NCBI RefSeq assembly: GCF_017901135.1
Contig: NZ_CP072801.1
Span: forward strand, 3,810,501 to 3,874,500
DNA: 64,000 nucleotides
From: Thiothrix litoralis
GTDB taxonomy: Bacteria; Pseudomonadota; Gammaproteobacteria; Thiotrichales; Thiotrichaceae
Reading direction: 5' to 3'
Part shown: in pieces, positions 1 to 7,277 of the stretch
Layout of the letters: each line of letters begins with the position of its first letter
Position numbering within the stretch: the first letter of the stretch is position 1
The notes under the pieces: model-generated
Seen by the model: only the letters and a program-made list of their open reading frames with translations
Told to the model about the DNA's origin: nothing
Database searches by the model: none
Program-made: the position numbers and the translations under genes

Positions 1-403
1 CAGAGCCTGCGTAATCCGCCAGTTCGGCACGCTCGTCTTCGGGCAAGGACTTTTCAGCGTGGAAATTGTCTTTGCGGTCAATATTCATCAATAACCCGGC
101 GTAGGTCAGGTGTTCACTGGCCCACAATGGCGTGCGCGTCACCCCTGAATGCAATACAGAATAAGCCGAGAAACATAATGGTCGGGTTTTCGCGGCCAGT
201 TTGGTATTGGTAAGTTCAGGCTGCGTACCGTCAACGTATTGCGCCGCACAAGCGACATCAGAAGAAGCTGCACCCGAACCAATGGCTGTTGTGGCAGGCG
301 TAGTCGGCGTATTGATGCCACTGGTGCCGGTCGACGCACACGCCGTCAAGGTGGACAGGATAAACAGCGTGGCAAGTGCTTGGGTCACGGGGCTTGGTTT
401 CAA
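1..403 (-). CDS. DNA/RNA non-specific endonuclease, lipoprotein, 5' part only
   Basis: The gene enters from the left edge, so its C-terminal part, including the expected DRGH catalytic motif, is outside the window. I place the start at a TTG (401-403) because AAGGAA lies 7 bases upstream and the product then begins with a lipoprotein signal ending L-T-A-C. About 70 residues on, the text C-F-S-A-Y-S-V-L-H-S-G, then T-P-L-W-A-S-E and later N-F-H-A-E and R-A-E-L-A-D-Y matches the N-terminal half of the NUC1 / Endonuclease_NS family, which cleaves DNA and RNA without sequence preference. The lipobox suggests attachment to a membrane in the periplasm. Family assignment is by recognition of the pattern; activity cannot be judged from this half. 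Confidence 0.75.
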   Translation of the reverse strand, partial: MKPSPVTQALATLFILSTLTACASTGTSGINTPTTPATTAIGSGAASSDVACAAQYVDGTQPELTNTKLAAKTRPLCFSAYSVLHSGVTRTPLWASEHLTYAGLLMNIDRKDNFHAEKSLPEDERAELADYAGS

Positions 404-473
404 AGTGAATTCCTTAATGCAAACGGATTAAGCAAGCATTGTAGGGGTCTATCACGGTAACACCAAGTACTGA

Positions 474-1619
474 CTACAGCGTTTCAATATGCCCCGCCAC
501 ATCCGCAAACCACGGCACAAGGCTGGCAACCAGCGGTTCGCGGCTCGCCCAGTCAGCGGCACGCGCACAAAGCTGCTGTGCTTGTGGCAAGGTAACGCCG
601 ATGTAATCGTAATCGAGGATTTCCTGCCTATCCCACCAGCCTTCTTCGCCCTGCTGCTTATGCAAAATCAGCCCCAAGCGGGCAGTGCAATGCAGCACAC
701 CCGCCACCGCCGCGTAGCGATGCGCCACTTCGGGCGGTGCGCCGTCGGCAAATAACGGCACAAACTCCGTCAATAAGGCTTGTTCGGTAGTGCTGCAAAA
801 CGGCACACTTTCATCGCACAATAGCCACACCAGATCGTCCAACCGATTACGCGCCCCGCAATGTTCCCAATCAAACCATGACACCTTGCCTGTTGGATCC
901 ACCATCGCATTACCGGGGCGGGCATCCCATTTCACCAAGCGTGGCTTGAGGGGAAGCAAAATGTCTTGAAGAGACGCTTTATCCAGCGCTGGTACGGGGA
1001 TGTCAAAGGCATCGCCGATTTTGCGCAATTGGCGGATATGGCGGGCAATCCAGTCTTCTTCGCCGCCGATAACGGGAACGGCTTGATCAATCCCCGCCTG
1101 TGCAGCGGCAAGGTGAATCTGATGCAAACTGGACAAAGCACTGGCTAGCAAGGTGTAGCGGGGGGCAGCCTCTGCTCCAGCCAGCAAAGTAGATAAACGT
1201 TCCCCCGCTAAGGTTTCCTGAAGCATTACAATGCCATTAAAAAACAGCACGTTGGGAACAGGGGCTGCGTATTGATTCAAATGATGCAAAACACGCTCTT
1301 CCAGCCGCGCCCGCCCGGTTTCGCCCCGAAAACTCGCAATGGCGGTTCTGCCGTCTTCCCAACGCACCAAACAGGCGCTACGGTCTGCACCACCCGGAAA
1401 GGTGATGTCACTGACACGCCCACCCAGATTTTCTTCACACAAGCGGGCAAGGTTATCGCAAAAATACGGGCGATCCTGCCATTGTCGGGGCTGCGTTGGT
1501 GGTGTCGTGGTGGCGCTATTTTTGAGAGGGTGTGGCGCAATATTGCCTGACCAGAATTGACAGGGCGTCTCACGGTAACCTGCAAGGTAATCGGGAAAGT
1601 GGGTAGAAAGATCACTCAT
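474..1619 (-). CDS. APH-fold kinase (phosphotransferase enzyme family)
   Basis: A 381-residue protein of the aminoglycoside/choline kinase fold. The catalytic loop reads K-W-D-A-R-P-G-N, corresponding to the family H-G-D-x-x-x-x-N with His replaced by Lys; the Asp and Asn remain. The metal-binding Asp is in V-S-W-F-D-W-E. The substrate is unknown; the family covers antibiotics, choline, amino sugars and proteins. The ATG at 1619 is preferred over a longer form because GGAAC sits 8 bases upstream. It lies 60 bases downstream of, and on the same strand as, the Ser/Gly/Lys repeat protein, so the two are probably co-transcribed. That pairing suggests the repeat protein may be a substrate, but this is inference only. 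Confidence 0.75.
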   Translation of the reverse strand: MSDLSTHFPDYLAGYRETPCQFWSGNIAPHPLKNSATTTPPTQPRQWQDRPYFCDNLARLCEENLGGRVSDITFPGGADRSACLVRWEDGRTAIASFRGETGRARLEERVLHHLNQYAAPVPNVLFFNGIVMLQETLAGERLSTLLAGAEAAPRYTLLASALSSLHQIHLAAAQAGIDQAVPVIGGEEDWIARHIRQLRKIGDAFDIPVPALDKASLQDILLPLKPRLVKWDARPGNAMVDPTGKVSWFDWEHCGARNRLDDLVWLLCDESVPFCSTTEQALLTEFVPLFADGAPPEVAHRYAAVAGVLHCTARLGLILHKQQGEEGWWDRQEILDYDYIGVTLPQAQQLCARAADWASREPLVASLVPWFADVAGHIETL

Positions 1620-1679
1620 GATCAAGTTCCTATAAAGGAAGAAGGGGGACGTTCCCCCTCCTTCCATTAGGCAAGTCTG

Positions 1680-2021
1680 TTATTTGCACTTGCTGCTTGA
1701 CTTGGAGCCGGAGCCAGCTTTAGAGCTAGAACCGGAACCAGCTTTGCTGCTTGACTTGGAGCCTGAACCAGCTTTAGAGCTAGAACCGGAACCAGCTTTA
1801 CTGCTCTTGCCTGAACCAGCTTTAGAGCTAGAACCGGAACCGCCTTTGCTACCACCGATGCTGCCGCATTGCTGCCCAGCAACATTGCCCCATGCAGAAG
1901 ATGAGCCTTGCGGGCTGGATCCATTGCATGAAGATTGGCTACCGTTGCTGGAAGAACCCTGTGATGGGCTGGAAGTAATAGGTGCGCAAGCGCTGCTGCC
2001 TACATTTGAGATGCTAGTCAT
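1680..2021 (-). CDS. Ser/Gly/Lys-rich tandem repeat protein
   Basis: 113 residues with no recognised domain. The first 55 residues are Ser/Gln/Asn-rich and carry three cysteines. From about residue 56 the protein is built of short repeats of the type G-S-G-S-S-S-K-A, alternating with G-S-K-S-S-S-K-A, ending in K-C-K. The DNA is also repetitive: the phrase encoding SSSKAGSG recurs at 1722-1830. The start is supported by AAAGGAA about 8 bases upstream. There is no signal peptide. Because the repeats keep phase with codons, this reads as a genuine gene rather than a chance open frame. Possible roles are a modified peptide precursor, a surface polymer or a kinase substrate; none can be chosen from sequence. 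Confidence 0.6.
   Translation of the reverse strand: MTSISNVGSSACAPITSSPSQGSSSNGSQSSCNGSSPQGSSSAWGNVAGQQCGSIGGSKGGSGSSSKAGSGKSSKAGSGSSSKAGSGSKSSSKAGSGSSSKAGSGSKSSSKCK
1684..1850 (-). repeat. Intragenic tandem repeats coding for SSSKAGSG units
   Basis: Imperfect tandem copies of an 18-36 base unit on the minus strand encode the Ser-Ser-Ser-Lys-Ala-Gly-Ser-Gly phrase. The unit length is a multiple of three, so copy number can change without breaking the frame. It is not a CRISPR: there are no unique spacers between copies. Confidence 0.7.
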
Positions 2022-2225
2022 GATGTAAATTCCTTTTACATTGATTTAAAAAGTACTCGACTTCTGGAGTGCGTCCGGGTTCATCACCCTATCAACATCC
2101 ATTGACAGGCACTCTGTCACCAAGCCAGTGTTACCAACCAATCAAAACAGGATGAACGTCAAAACATTGCCTACTAGCGGTCAATCAGCATAGGATACGG
2201 GCTTGAGTTTTTACCCGTATTCGCG
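2022..2225. other. Gene-free stretch upstream of the repeat protein
   Basis: About 200 bases before the transposable element with no convincing gene. It must hold the promoter of the minus-strand repeat protein, but no clear -35/-10 pair stands out. An inverted repeat ATACGGG / CCCGTAT (about 2196-2221) sits at its right end beside the mobile element and could be a terminator or an element-end hairpin. Confidence 0.4.
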
Positions 2226-3477
2226 TAAAGCCCCGTCCTTCAGGTCGGGGTTGTAAGCGTTTTTGGCTAACGTTTTCTTAATACCCGCCAGTGCATTAAT
2301 CTGCACCACTGGCACGGTTTCTTGGTTGTCAGCAGCGGCTAAACGAGGCATCATGCCATCATGAATACCCCACTAACTACCCTCAAAACGCTATCGGTCA
2401 GAGTCCGCGACAAACACGCGGCGATCCTGTCACGCATGGCGTTTGAGGCGAATCAAGTGTGGAATGCTGCCAACGCTGAAACCGCCGATGGATGTTATAT
2501 CCCCGTGCCGGAAGTGGGCTGGATACGCACTAACATCAGCGCCTTCGACCTGCAAAAGCAGCTCAAGGGCATCAAACAAGCACTCGGTTTCATCATCCAC
2601 TCCACCACCGTTCAGGAAGTGATCGCCGTTCATGCCAAGTCCCGCAAGCAGTTCAAAAAAGACAAATTGCGCTGGCGAGTCAGTGGTGGTGCGAGACGCT
2701 CGTTAGGCTGGATCCCCTTCAAATCCGGTGCTGCCCAATGGAAAAATGGGCAAGTCCGTTTTGCTGGCTACCATTTCAAGGTGTGGGATAGCCACGGCTT
2801 GTCACAATATGCCTTTCGTGCGGGTTCATTCTCGGAGGATGCGCGGGGACGCTGGTATTTCAATGTGGTAGTCGAAGTCGCTGTAGAGAAAGCCAGCGGC
2901 ACAGCCCATATTGGCATTGATTTAGGCTTGAAGGAAACCGCCACATGCAGCAATGGCGACAAGCTAGAACGCAGTGATTTCTACCGCAAACTCGAAGCCA
3001 AGTTAGGCATAGCTCAACGCGCCAACCAGAAAAAGCGTGTGAAAGCGATTCATGCCAAGATCAAAAATCGGCGTAAAGATGCGCTACACAAGTTCACCAC
3101 CCAACTGGTGCGTGAGAATGAATTAATCGTTGTCGGCGATGTAAGCAGTTCCGCCCTGACCAAAACCAAGATGGCAAAAAGTGTCCTGGATGCAGGCTGG
3201 TTCATGCTGAAAACCCAACTGAAATACAAAGCGATGGCGCGGTCAGTGGTGTTTCTCGAAGTCAACGAAGCGTACAGTACCCAAGCCTGTTCGGATTGTG
3301 GAAGTATTTCCATCAATAGTCCGAAAGGTAGAACAGGACTTGGAATAAGGGAATGGTTATGTCCTGACTGTAGGACGCTGCATGATAGAGATGTCAATGC
3401 GGCTAGAAACCATCTCGCGGCTGGATATAGCCGTCTCGCAGGAGGAATCCCTGTCCTTTAGGGCGGGGGGGATGTCA
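2222..3477 (+). mobile_element. IS200/IS605-type element carrying tnpB only
   Basis: The element contains one gene, tnpB, and no TnpA Y1 transposase, so any movement would need TnpA from elsewhere. The left end has a hairpin (CCCCGTCC...GGTCGGGG, about 2232-2251). The right end just after tnpB has the typical CCTTTAGGGCGGGG text followed by GATGTCAA. The second element at 39.8 kb has matching features at both ends, which supports the assignment. The exact boundaries are estimated. The 3' end of tnpB plus the right end is where an omegaRNA would be expected in this family. Confidence 0.7.
2361..3461 (+). CDS. tnpB: TnpB-family RNA-guided nuclease with non-canonical RuvC-II
   Basis: 366 residues. 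TnpB proteins are RuvC-fold nucleases guided by an omegaRNA from the element's right end. RuvC-I is G-I-D-L-G with Asp187. The zinc-ribbon cysteines are C310, C313, C334 and C337. RuvC-III is H-D-R-D-V-N-A-A-R-N (342-350). Where the canonical family has a catalytic Glu (usually E-D/N-L), this protein has V-V-G-D-V-S-S (Gly259-Asp260). Glutamates at 300 and 303 precede the zinc ribbon (F-L-E-V-N-E-A-Y). That arrangement fits reported TnpB variants with a relocated catalytic glutamate, so loss of activity should not be assumed. The C-terminus G-G-I-P-V-L running into the element end is typical. Confidence 0.85.
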   Translation: MNTPLTTLKTLSVRVRDKHAAILSRMAFEANQVWNAANAETADGCYIPVPEVGWIRTNISAFDLQKQLKGIKQALGFIIHSTTVQEVIAVHAKSRKQFKKDKLRWRVSGGARRSLGWIPFKSGAAQWKNGQVRFAGYHFKVWDSHGLSQYAFRAGSFSEDARGRWYFNVVVEVAVEKASGTAHIGIDLGLKETATCSNGDKLERSDFYRKLEAKLGIAQRANQKKRVKAIHAKIKNRRKDALHKFTTQLVRENELIVVGDVSSSALTKTKMAKSVLDAGWFMLKTQLKYKAMARSVVFLEVNEAYSTQACSDCGSISINSPKGRTGLGIREWLCPDCRTLHDRDVNAARNHLAAGYSRLAGGIPVL

Positions 3478-3601
3478 AACTAACGACACAGGCCATGACA
3501 AAGCACGATGCCAGATGAACGCACTTTCCGTGATTATAAACACGAAGCAGCCGCTTGGATTACGCTAGCAACGGGCGAATATTATCCCGACATCCTGAGC
3601 G

Positions 3602-3997
3602 ATGCTTGTCGCCCTTGAAAACAGCGCGGGCATTCCCGTACAAGACATCTGGCTAGACATGAAAGATGCCCATAACCAGAATATCCATATCACGGGTTAT
3701 CCAACAGAAAAGAACCCTGATATGCTGGAACGTATTATTGAAGCATCCTCCAACCCCGGTGATCTCGTGCTGGATTGTTATGCTGGCTCTGGTACTACTT
3801 TGGCAAGCGCAGCAAGCCTTGGGCGACGCTGGATCGGGGTTGACCGTAGCGATGAGGCCATCAAAACCATGTTGCGCCGTTTTGAAGTGGGTACGGAACG
3901 TATGGGAGATTTTGTGAATACACCATCAAACACCCATACATTGCCGTTGTTTACAACCAGTAATACTGACTTTACGCTTTTTGTGGAAAAGAAATAA
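3602..3997 (+). pseudogene. C-terminal fragment of a site-specific DNA methyltransferase
   Basis: 131 residues match only the C-terminal part of N4-cytosine/N6-adenine methyltransferases. I see G-I-P-V-Q-D-I-W, then G-Y-P-T-E-K-N-P-D-M-L-E-R-I-I, then the SAM-binding D-C-Y-A-G-S-G-T-T and G-V-D. The catalytic D/N-P-P-Y/W part and target-recognition region are absent. An in-frame TGA at 3596-3598 lies just before the first ATG. A short open frame in another phase (3508-3618) precedes it and may be debris of the same locus. The IS605-type element ends about 125 bases upstream, so insertion or an associated deletion is a plausible cause. The stop codon overlaps the hisF start as TAATG, so the fragment may still help translate hisF. 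Confidence 0.7.
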
Positions 3998-4770
3998 TGG
4001 GTTTAGCCAAACGCATCATCCCCTGCCTTGACGTGGACAATGGTCGCGTCGTCAAAGGCGTGAATTTCGTCGACATCCGCGATGCTGGCGACCCGGTGGA
4101 AATCGCCGCCCGCTACAACCGTGAGGGCGCGGATGAAATCACTTTCCTCGACATCACCGCCAGTTCCGACAACCGCGATACCATCGTCCACATGGTGGAA
4201 GCGGTCGCCTCGCAGGTGTTCATCCCGCTGACCGTGGGTGGCGGCATCCGCAAGCCAGAAGACGTGCGCCGAATGCTGAATGCCGGAGCCGACAAGGTGG
4301 GCATCAACACAGCAGCCATCACCAACCCCGACTTGGTACGCGAGTGCAGCGACTATTTCGGCTCGCAATGCATCGTGGTCGCCATCGACGCCAAGCGTGT
4401 CAACGAACCCGGCGAACCCGACCGCTGGGAAGTCTTCACCCACGGCGGACGCAAGCGCACCGGTATTGATGCAGTTGCGTGGGCTGAAAAAATGGCACAG
4501 TTCGGCGCAGGTGAATTGCTGGTCACGAGTATGGATCGGGACGGCACCAAAGTTGGCTTCGATCTGGGGTTAACCCGCGCCATTACTGACCGGGTAAACA
4601 TTCCCATGATTGCCTCGGGTGGTGTGGGTAATTTGCAGCACTTGGCAGATGGTGTGCTCAAGGGCGGGGCGGATGCGGTACTGGCCGCCAGCATCTTCCA
4701 CTTTGGCGAATACACCGTCGGCGACGCCAAACGTTACATGGCGGCGCAAGGCATCGAGATGAGGCTGTAA
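3997..4770 (+). CDS. hisF: Imidazole glycerol phosphate synthase cyclase subunit HisF
   Basis: 257 residues, the normal HisF length. With HisH it converts PRFAR and ammonia to imidazole glycerol phosphate and AICAR in histidine synthesis. The (beta/alpha)8 barrel shows the phosphate-binding V-G-G-G-I and A-S-G-G-V-G segments. The catalytic aspartates are in C-L-D-V-D-N-G-R near residue 11 and V-A-I-D-A-K-R near 130. HisH and HisA are not adjacent; instead the gene follows a methyltransferase fragment with a 1-base overlap and precedes a conserved unknown and hisE. The unusual left neighbour suggests a his operon broken by insertion. Confidence 0.97.
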   Translation: MGLAKRIIPCLDVDNGRVVKGVNFVDIRDAGDPVEIAARYNREGADEITFLDITASSDNRDTIVHMVEAVASQVFIPLTVGGGIRKPEDVRRMLNAGADKVGINTAAITNPDLVRECSDYFGSQCIVVAIDAKRVNEPGEPDRWEVFTHGGRKRTGIDAVAWAEKMAQFGAGELLVTSMDRDGTKVGFDLGLTRAITDRVNIPMIASGGVGNLQHLADGVLKGGADAVLAASIFHFGEYTVGDAKRYMAAQGIEMRL

Positions 4771-4787
4771 AGAGAGGTTATAAGATT

Positions 4788-5309
4788 ATGGCAGCACCCG
4801 CACAAGTCCAGGTTCGTTACATTCAGGAAGAAGACCGCATCCTGATGCGCATGAATACCCTCGCCGAAGAGGAATACCGCTTCTGGCTGACACACCGCTT
4901 TCTGGTACGCCTGTGGCCGGTGTTGCAGGAGGCGCTCATGTCATCCCCTGCGGTAAAACAGCACAGCGACATCCATTCCCGTCAGGCGATCATGGCGTTT
5001 GAACACGAGCAGGCGCAAAGCAAAGCCCAGTTCAACAACCCTTTCCGCGAAGCTGACAAGCTGCCACTGGGAAAAGACCCGCTACTGGTGTCCAAAGCCG
5101 GGTTCCGCCACCAAGCCAATGGCGCGTTACAACTTTCGCTGAAAAATGTCGCCGAAGAAGGCGTAGACCTTACCCTGACACACGACCTGCTACACTTGCT
5201 ATGCAAGCTGCTGGACGATGCGGCGCAACAATCTGAATGGAAAATGTCGTCATTATTACCAAACATTACCGAAACACATTCACCCGTCGCCGCACACCAA
5301 TTGAATTAG
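4788..5309 (+). CDS. Conserved hypothetical protein between hisF and hisE
   Basis: 173 residues, soluble, without a signal peptide or membrane segment. The N-terminal stretch [17 protein letters not shown], followed by [10 protein letters not shown], resembles an unnamed proteobacterial family that I know only as hypothetical. The centre is charged and Gln/Ala-rich, and the C-terminal third ([16 protein letters not shown]) looks helical. It begins 17 bases after hisF and ends 13 bases before hisE, so it is probably co-transcribed with them. It lacks the features of HisI, which would otherwise be expected here. Function unknown. Confidence 0.75.
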   Translation: MAAPAQVQVRYIQEEDRILMRMNTLAEEEYRFWLTHRFLVRLWPVLQEALMSSPAVKQHSDIHSRQAIMAFEHEQAQSKAQFNNPFREADKLPLGKDPLLVSKAGFRHQANGALQLSLKNVAEEGVDLTLTHDLLHLLCKLLDDAAQQSEWKMSSLLPNITETHSPVAAHQLN

Positions 5310-5322
5310 GTATACTGACCCC

Positions 5323-5646
5323 ATGATGAACGATAGCGTACTCACTCAACTCGCCGAGGTGCTGGAAAGCCGCAAACAAGCGGAACCGGACAGTTCCTAT
5401 GTTGCCAAGCTCTACGCCAAGGGTTTGGACAGCATCCTCAAAAAGATCGGCGAGGAAGCCACCGAAACTGTGATGGCCGCAAAAGACGGCGAAAAAGATA
5501 AAATTGTGTATGAAGTCGCGGATTTGTGGTTTCATACGCTGGTACTATTGGCGCAGCAGAACCTGCACCCCGACGATGTGCTGAAAGAACTCGCACGCCG
5601 CTTCGGTATGTCAGGTCTGGTGGAAAAAGCCAACCGCAACGATTAA
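5323..5646 (+). CDS. hisE: Phosphoribosyl-ATP diphosphatase HisE
   Basis: 107 residues, normal for stand-alone HisE. It hydrolyses phosphoribosyl-ATP to phosphoribosyl-AMP, the second step of histidine synthesis. The all-helical MazG-like fold shows the metal-binding K-K-I-G-E-E-A-T-E motif and the E-V-A-D-L-W-F-H segment. Two consecutive ATG codons (5323 and 5326) are possible starts. tatA begins 17 bases downstream; the order hisE-tatABC is common in gammaproteobacteria. The partner HisI is not in the window. Confidence 0.96.
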   Translation: MMNDSVLTQLAEVLESRKQAEPDSSYVAKLYAKGLDSILKKIGEEATETVMAAKDGEKDKIVYEVADLWFHTLVLLAQQNLHPDDVLKELARRFGMSGLVEKANRND

Positions 5647-5663
5647 CTTCAAGGAGAAACGAA

Positions 5664-5903
5664 ATGGGTTTAGGTGGCATCAGCCCTTGGTCATTATTAC
5701 TGATTCTAGCTATCATTTTACTATTGTTCGGCACCAAACGCCTGCGCAACATGGGCAGCGACTTGGGTGAAACCTTCAAAAACTTCAAAAAGTCCATGAA
5801 AGACGGTGAAGCAGAAACAAGCAGCGAACAAGTGACTCAACAGCAACCACCACCCGGTGGGCGCGTGATCGACGCCGAAGCCAAAGAAAAAGACAAGGTT
5901 TAA
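5664..5903 (+). CDS. tatA: Sec-independent translocase subunit TatA
   Basis: 79 residues. TatA forms the protein-conducting assembly of the twin-arginine pathway in the inner membrane. The N-terminal helix W-S-L-L-L-I-L-A-I-I-L-L-L-F-G is followed by the F-G-T-K-R-L hinge and an amphipathic helix (L-G-E-T-F-K-N-F-K-K-S-M). The tail is polar with a Pro-rich stretch. The start at 5664 has AAGGAGA 8 bases upstream and sits directly before the membrane helix; upstream in-frame codons belong to hisE sequence. It is the first gene of tatABC. Confidence 0.96.
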   Translation: MGLGGISPWSLLLILAIILLLFGTKRLRNMGSDLGETFKNFKKSMKDGEAETSSEQVTQQQPPPGGRVIDAEAKEKDKV

Positions 5904-5926
5904 CCCTTTGACAACCGGTAAACGCC

Positions 5927-6226
5927 ATGTTTGAAACCAGTTTCTTTGAAATGTTGCTGATAGGGGTTGTCGCCCTGCTGGTCATTGGTCCTGAGCGCTT
6001 GCCGGGGTTGGCGCGTAAGGCTGGGCGACTACTCGGCAAAGCAAAGGCATTCATTGCCACCACCCGCACCGACCTTGAACGTGAGTTGCGCACCGAAGAA
6101 ATGCGCAGCATGTTGAACAAACAGGAAGATGAAATTCGCGCCCTGCGTGACCTGATGCAACAAAACACCACTGACGTTCGCCACAGCATCGAAGACGCCA
6201 CCAAGCCACATGACGAAAAACACTAA
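5927..6226 (+). CDS. tatB: Sec-independent translocase subunit TatB
   Basis: 99 residues. TatB and TatC together bind twin-arginine signal peptides. The N-terminal segment F-E-M-L-L-I-G-V-V-A-L-L-V-I-G-P-E-R-L-P-G carries the TatB-type Glu and the G-P-E-R-L-P hinge, followed by a long amphipathic helix (about residues 25-80). The last 17 bases overlap the start of tatC, implying translational coupling. The protein is shorter than the 171-residue E. coli TatB, but short tails are frequent. Confidence 0.95.
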   Translation: MFETSFFEMLLIGVVALLVIGPERLPGLARKAGRLLGKAKAFIATTRTDLERELRTEEMRSMLNKQEDEIRALRDLMQQNTTDVRHSIEDATKPHDEKH

Positions 6227-7277
6227 CCCTCCTTCCCCCGAAGGCGAGGAACTGGGTTTCCTCCAGCACCTGCTTGAGTTGCGTGACCGCCTGTTACACA
6301 TGGTGTTGGCGATTGGAATTGTATTCCTGATCCTGATGCCATTCGCACAGGACTTATACAACCTGTTATCCGACCCATTGGTTCGGCACTTGCCCGCAGG
6401 CCAGAAACTGATTGCGGTTGGGGTAGCTTCCCCCTTCTTTATCCCTTACAAACTCGCCCTGATGGTGGCGTTTGTGCTGGCACTGCCTTACGTGCTTTAC
6501 CAGTTGTGGGGTTTCATCGCCCCCGGCCTGTATCAGCATGAAAAGAAACTGGTAACACCGCTGCTGGTTTCCAGTGTTGCCTTATTTTATCTCGGCATGG
6601 CGTTTGCCTATTTCGTCGTGCTACCGATGATGTTCAGCATCCTGCCAAACTTCGCCCCCAGCAATGTCGATGTCACCCCCGATATTGCCGAATACCTCGA
6701 TTTTGTGATGATGATGTTCATGGCCTTTGGTATTGGTTTTGAAATGCCCGTTGCCACCCTGCTGCTGATCAGCACCGGCATTGCCAGCCGCGAAACCCTG
6801 AAACAGTCACGCCCCTATGTCGTCGTGGGTGCATTTATTATTGGCATGTTCCTGACCCCGCCGGATGTCTTGTCACAAGTAATGTTGGCAGTACCGATGT
6901 GGTTACTGTTTGAAGTGGGCTTGCTCGCCAGTGTCCTGTTCGAGAAACAACTAAAACAGGCCAGTGCCGCAAGGGATGCCCGCGACATGGCGGAAGACCA
7001 ACACGATATTAAGCCACCACCGCCACCTCCTGCTACATCCAGTGCCGCCACCACTACAACAGGCGCAACCTCGAATGACACTAGCGCATGGGAAAACGAC
7101 CGGCACATTTTCGAGGAAACCACTCCGACACCATCCACTGACGATGAAGCTTTCCACCCCCTGACCGATGAGGAAATGGAAGCGGAGCTGGAGCGCATGG
7201 ATGAGGAGTTCAAGCGTATGGAAGACAAGTTCCGCAAGGAAGAACAAGACAAGCAGGACAAAGGTAAATCAGACTGA
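6210..7277 (+). CDS. tatC: Sec-independent translocase subunit TatC with long acidic tail
   Basis: 355 residues, about 100 more than E. coli TatC. TatC is the six-helix membrane receptor for twin-arginine signal peptides. The conserved cytoplasmic H-L-L-E-L-R-D-R motif (about 20-27), S-P-F-F-I-P-Y-K and the F-I-A-P-G-L-Y-x-H-E loop are present, so the core to about residue 250 is normal. The extra C-terminal part has a run of six prolines, a Thr/Ser-rich stretch and a highly charged, probably coiled-coil end rich in E-E/M-E-x-E-L-E-R-M. It should lie in the cytoplasm. The gene ends in a 9-base convergent overlap with the next gene. Confidence 0.96.
   Translation: MTKNTNPPSPEGEELGFLQHLLELRDRLLHMVLAIGIVFLILMPFAQDLYNLLSDPLVRHLPAGQKLIAVGVASPFFIPYKLALMVAFVLALPYVLYQLWGFIAPGLYQHEKKLVTPLLVSSVALFYLGMAFAYFVVLPMMFSILPNFAPSNVDVTPDIAEYLDFVMMMFMAFGIGFEMPVATLLLISTGIASRETLKQSRPYVVVGAFIIGMFLTPPDVLSQVMLAVPMWLLFEVGLLASVLFEKQLKQASAARDARDMAEDQHDIKPPPPPPATSSAATTTTGATSNDTSAWENDRHIFEETTPTPSTDDEAFHPLTDEEMEAELERMDEEFKRMEDKFRKEEQDKQDKGKSD

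Noticed and set aside
1684-1850. Regularly spaced repeats that might be a CRISPR array
   Set aside because: Copies are contiguous and coding with no unique spacers, and no cas gene is nearby.
1667-2028. Long open frames on both strands across the repeat protein (a Leu/Pro-rich product at 1684-2028 and an Ala/Val-rich one at 1667-1924)
   Set aside because: They are shadows of the tandem repeats; only the 1680-2021 frame has a good ribosome-binding site and non-repetitive N-terminus.
2040-2180. Possible structured leader RNA upstream of the repeat protein
   Set aside because: A GGGT/ACCC stem is present, but nothing matches a riboswitch family that I can recognise.
2210-2353. A small minus-strand open frame reading M-P-R-L-A-A-A-D-N-Q-E-T at the left end of the first TnpB element
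   Set aside because: It has no ribosome-binding site and much of it is the element-end hairpin; the same kind of phrase arises wherever this end occurs.
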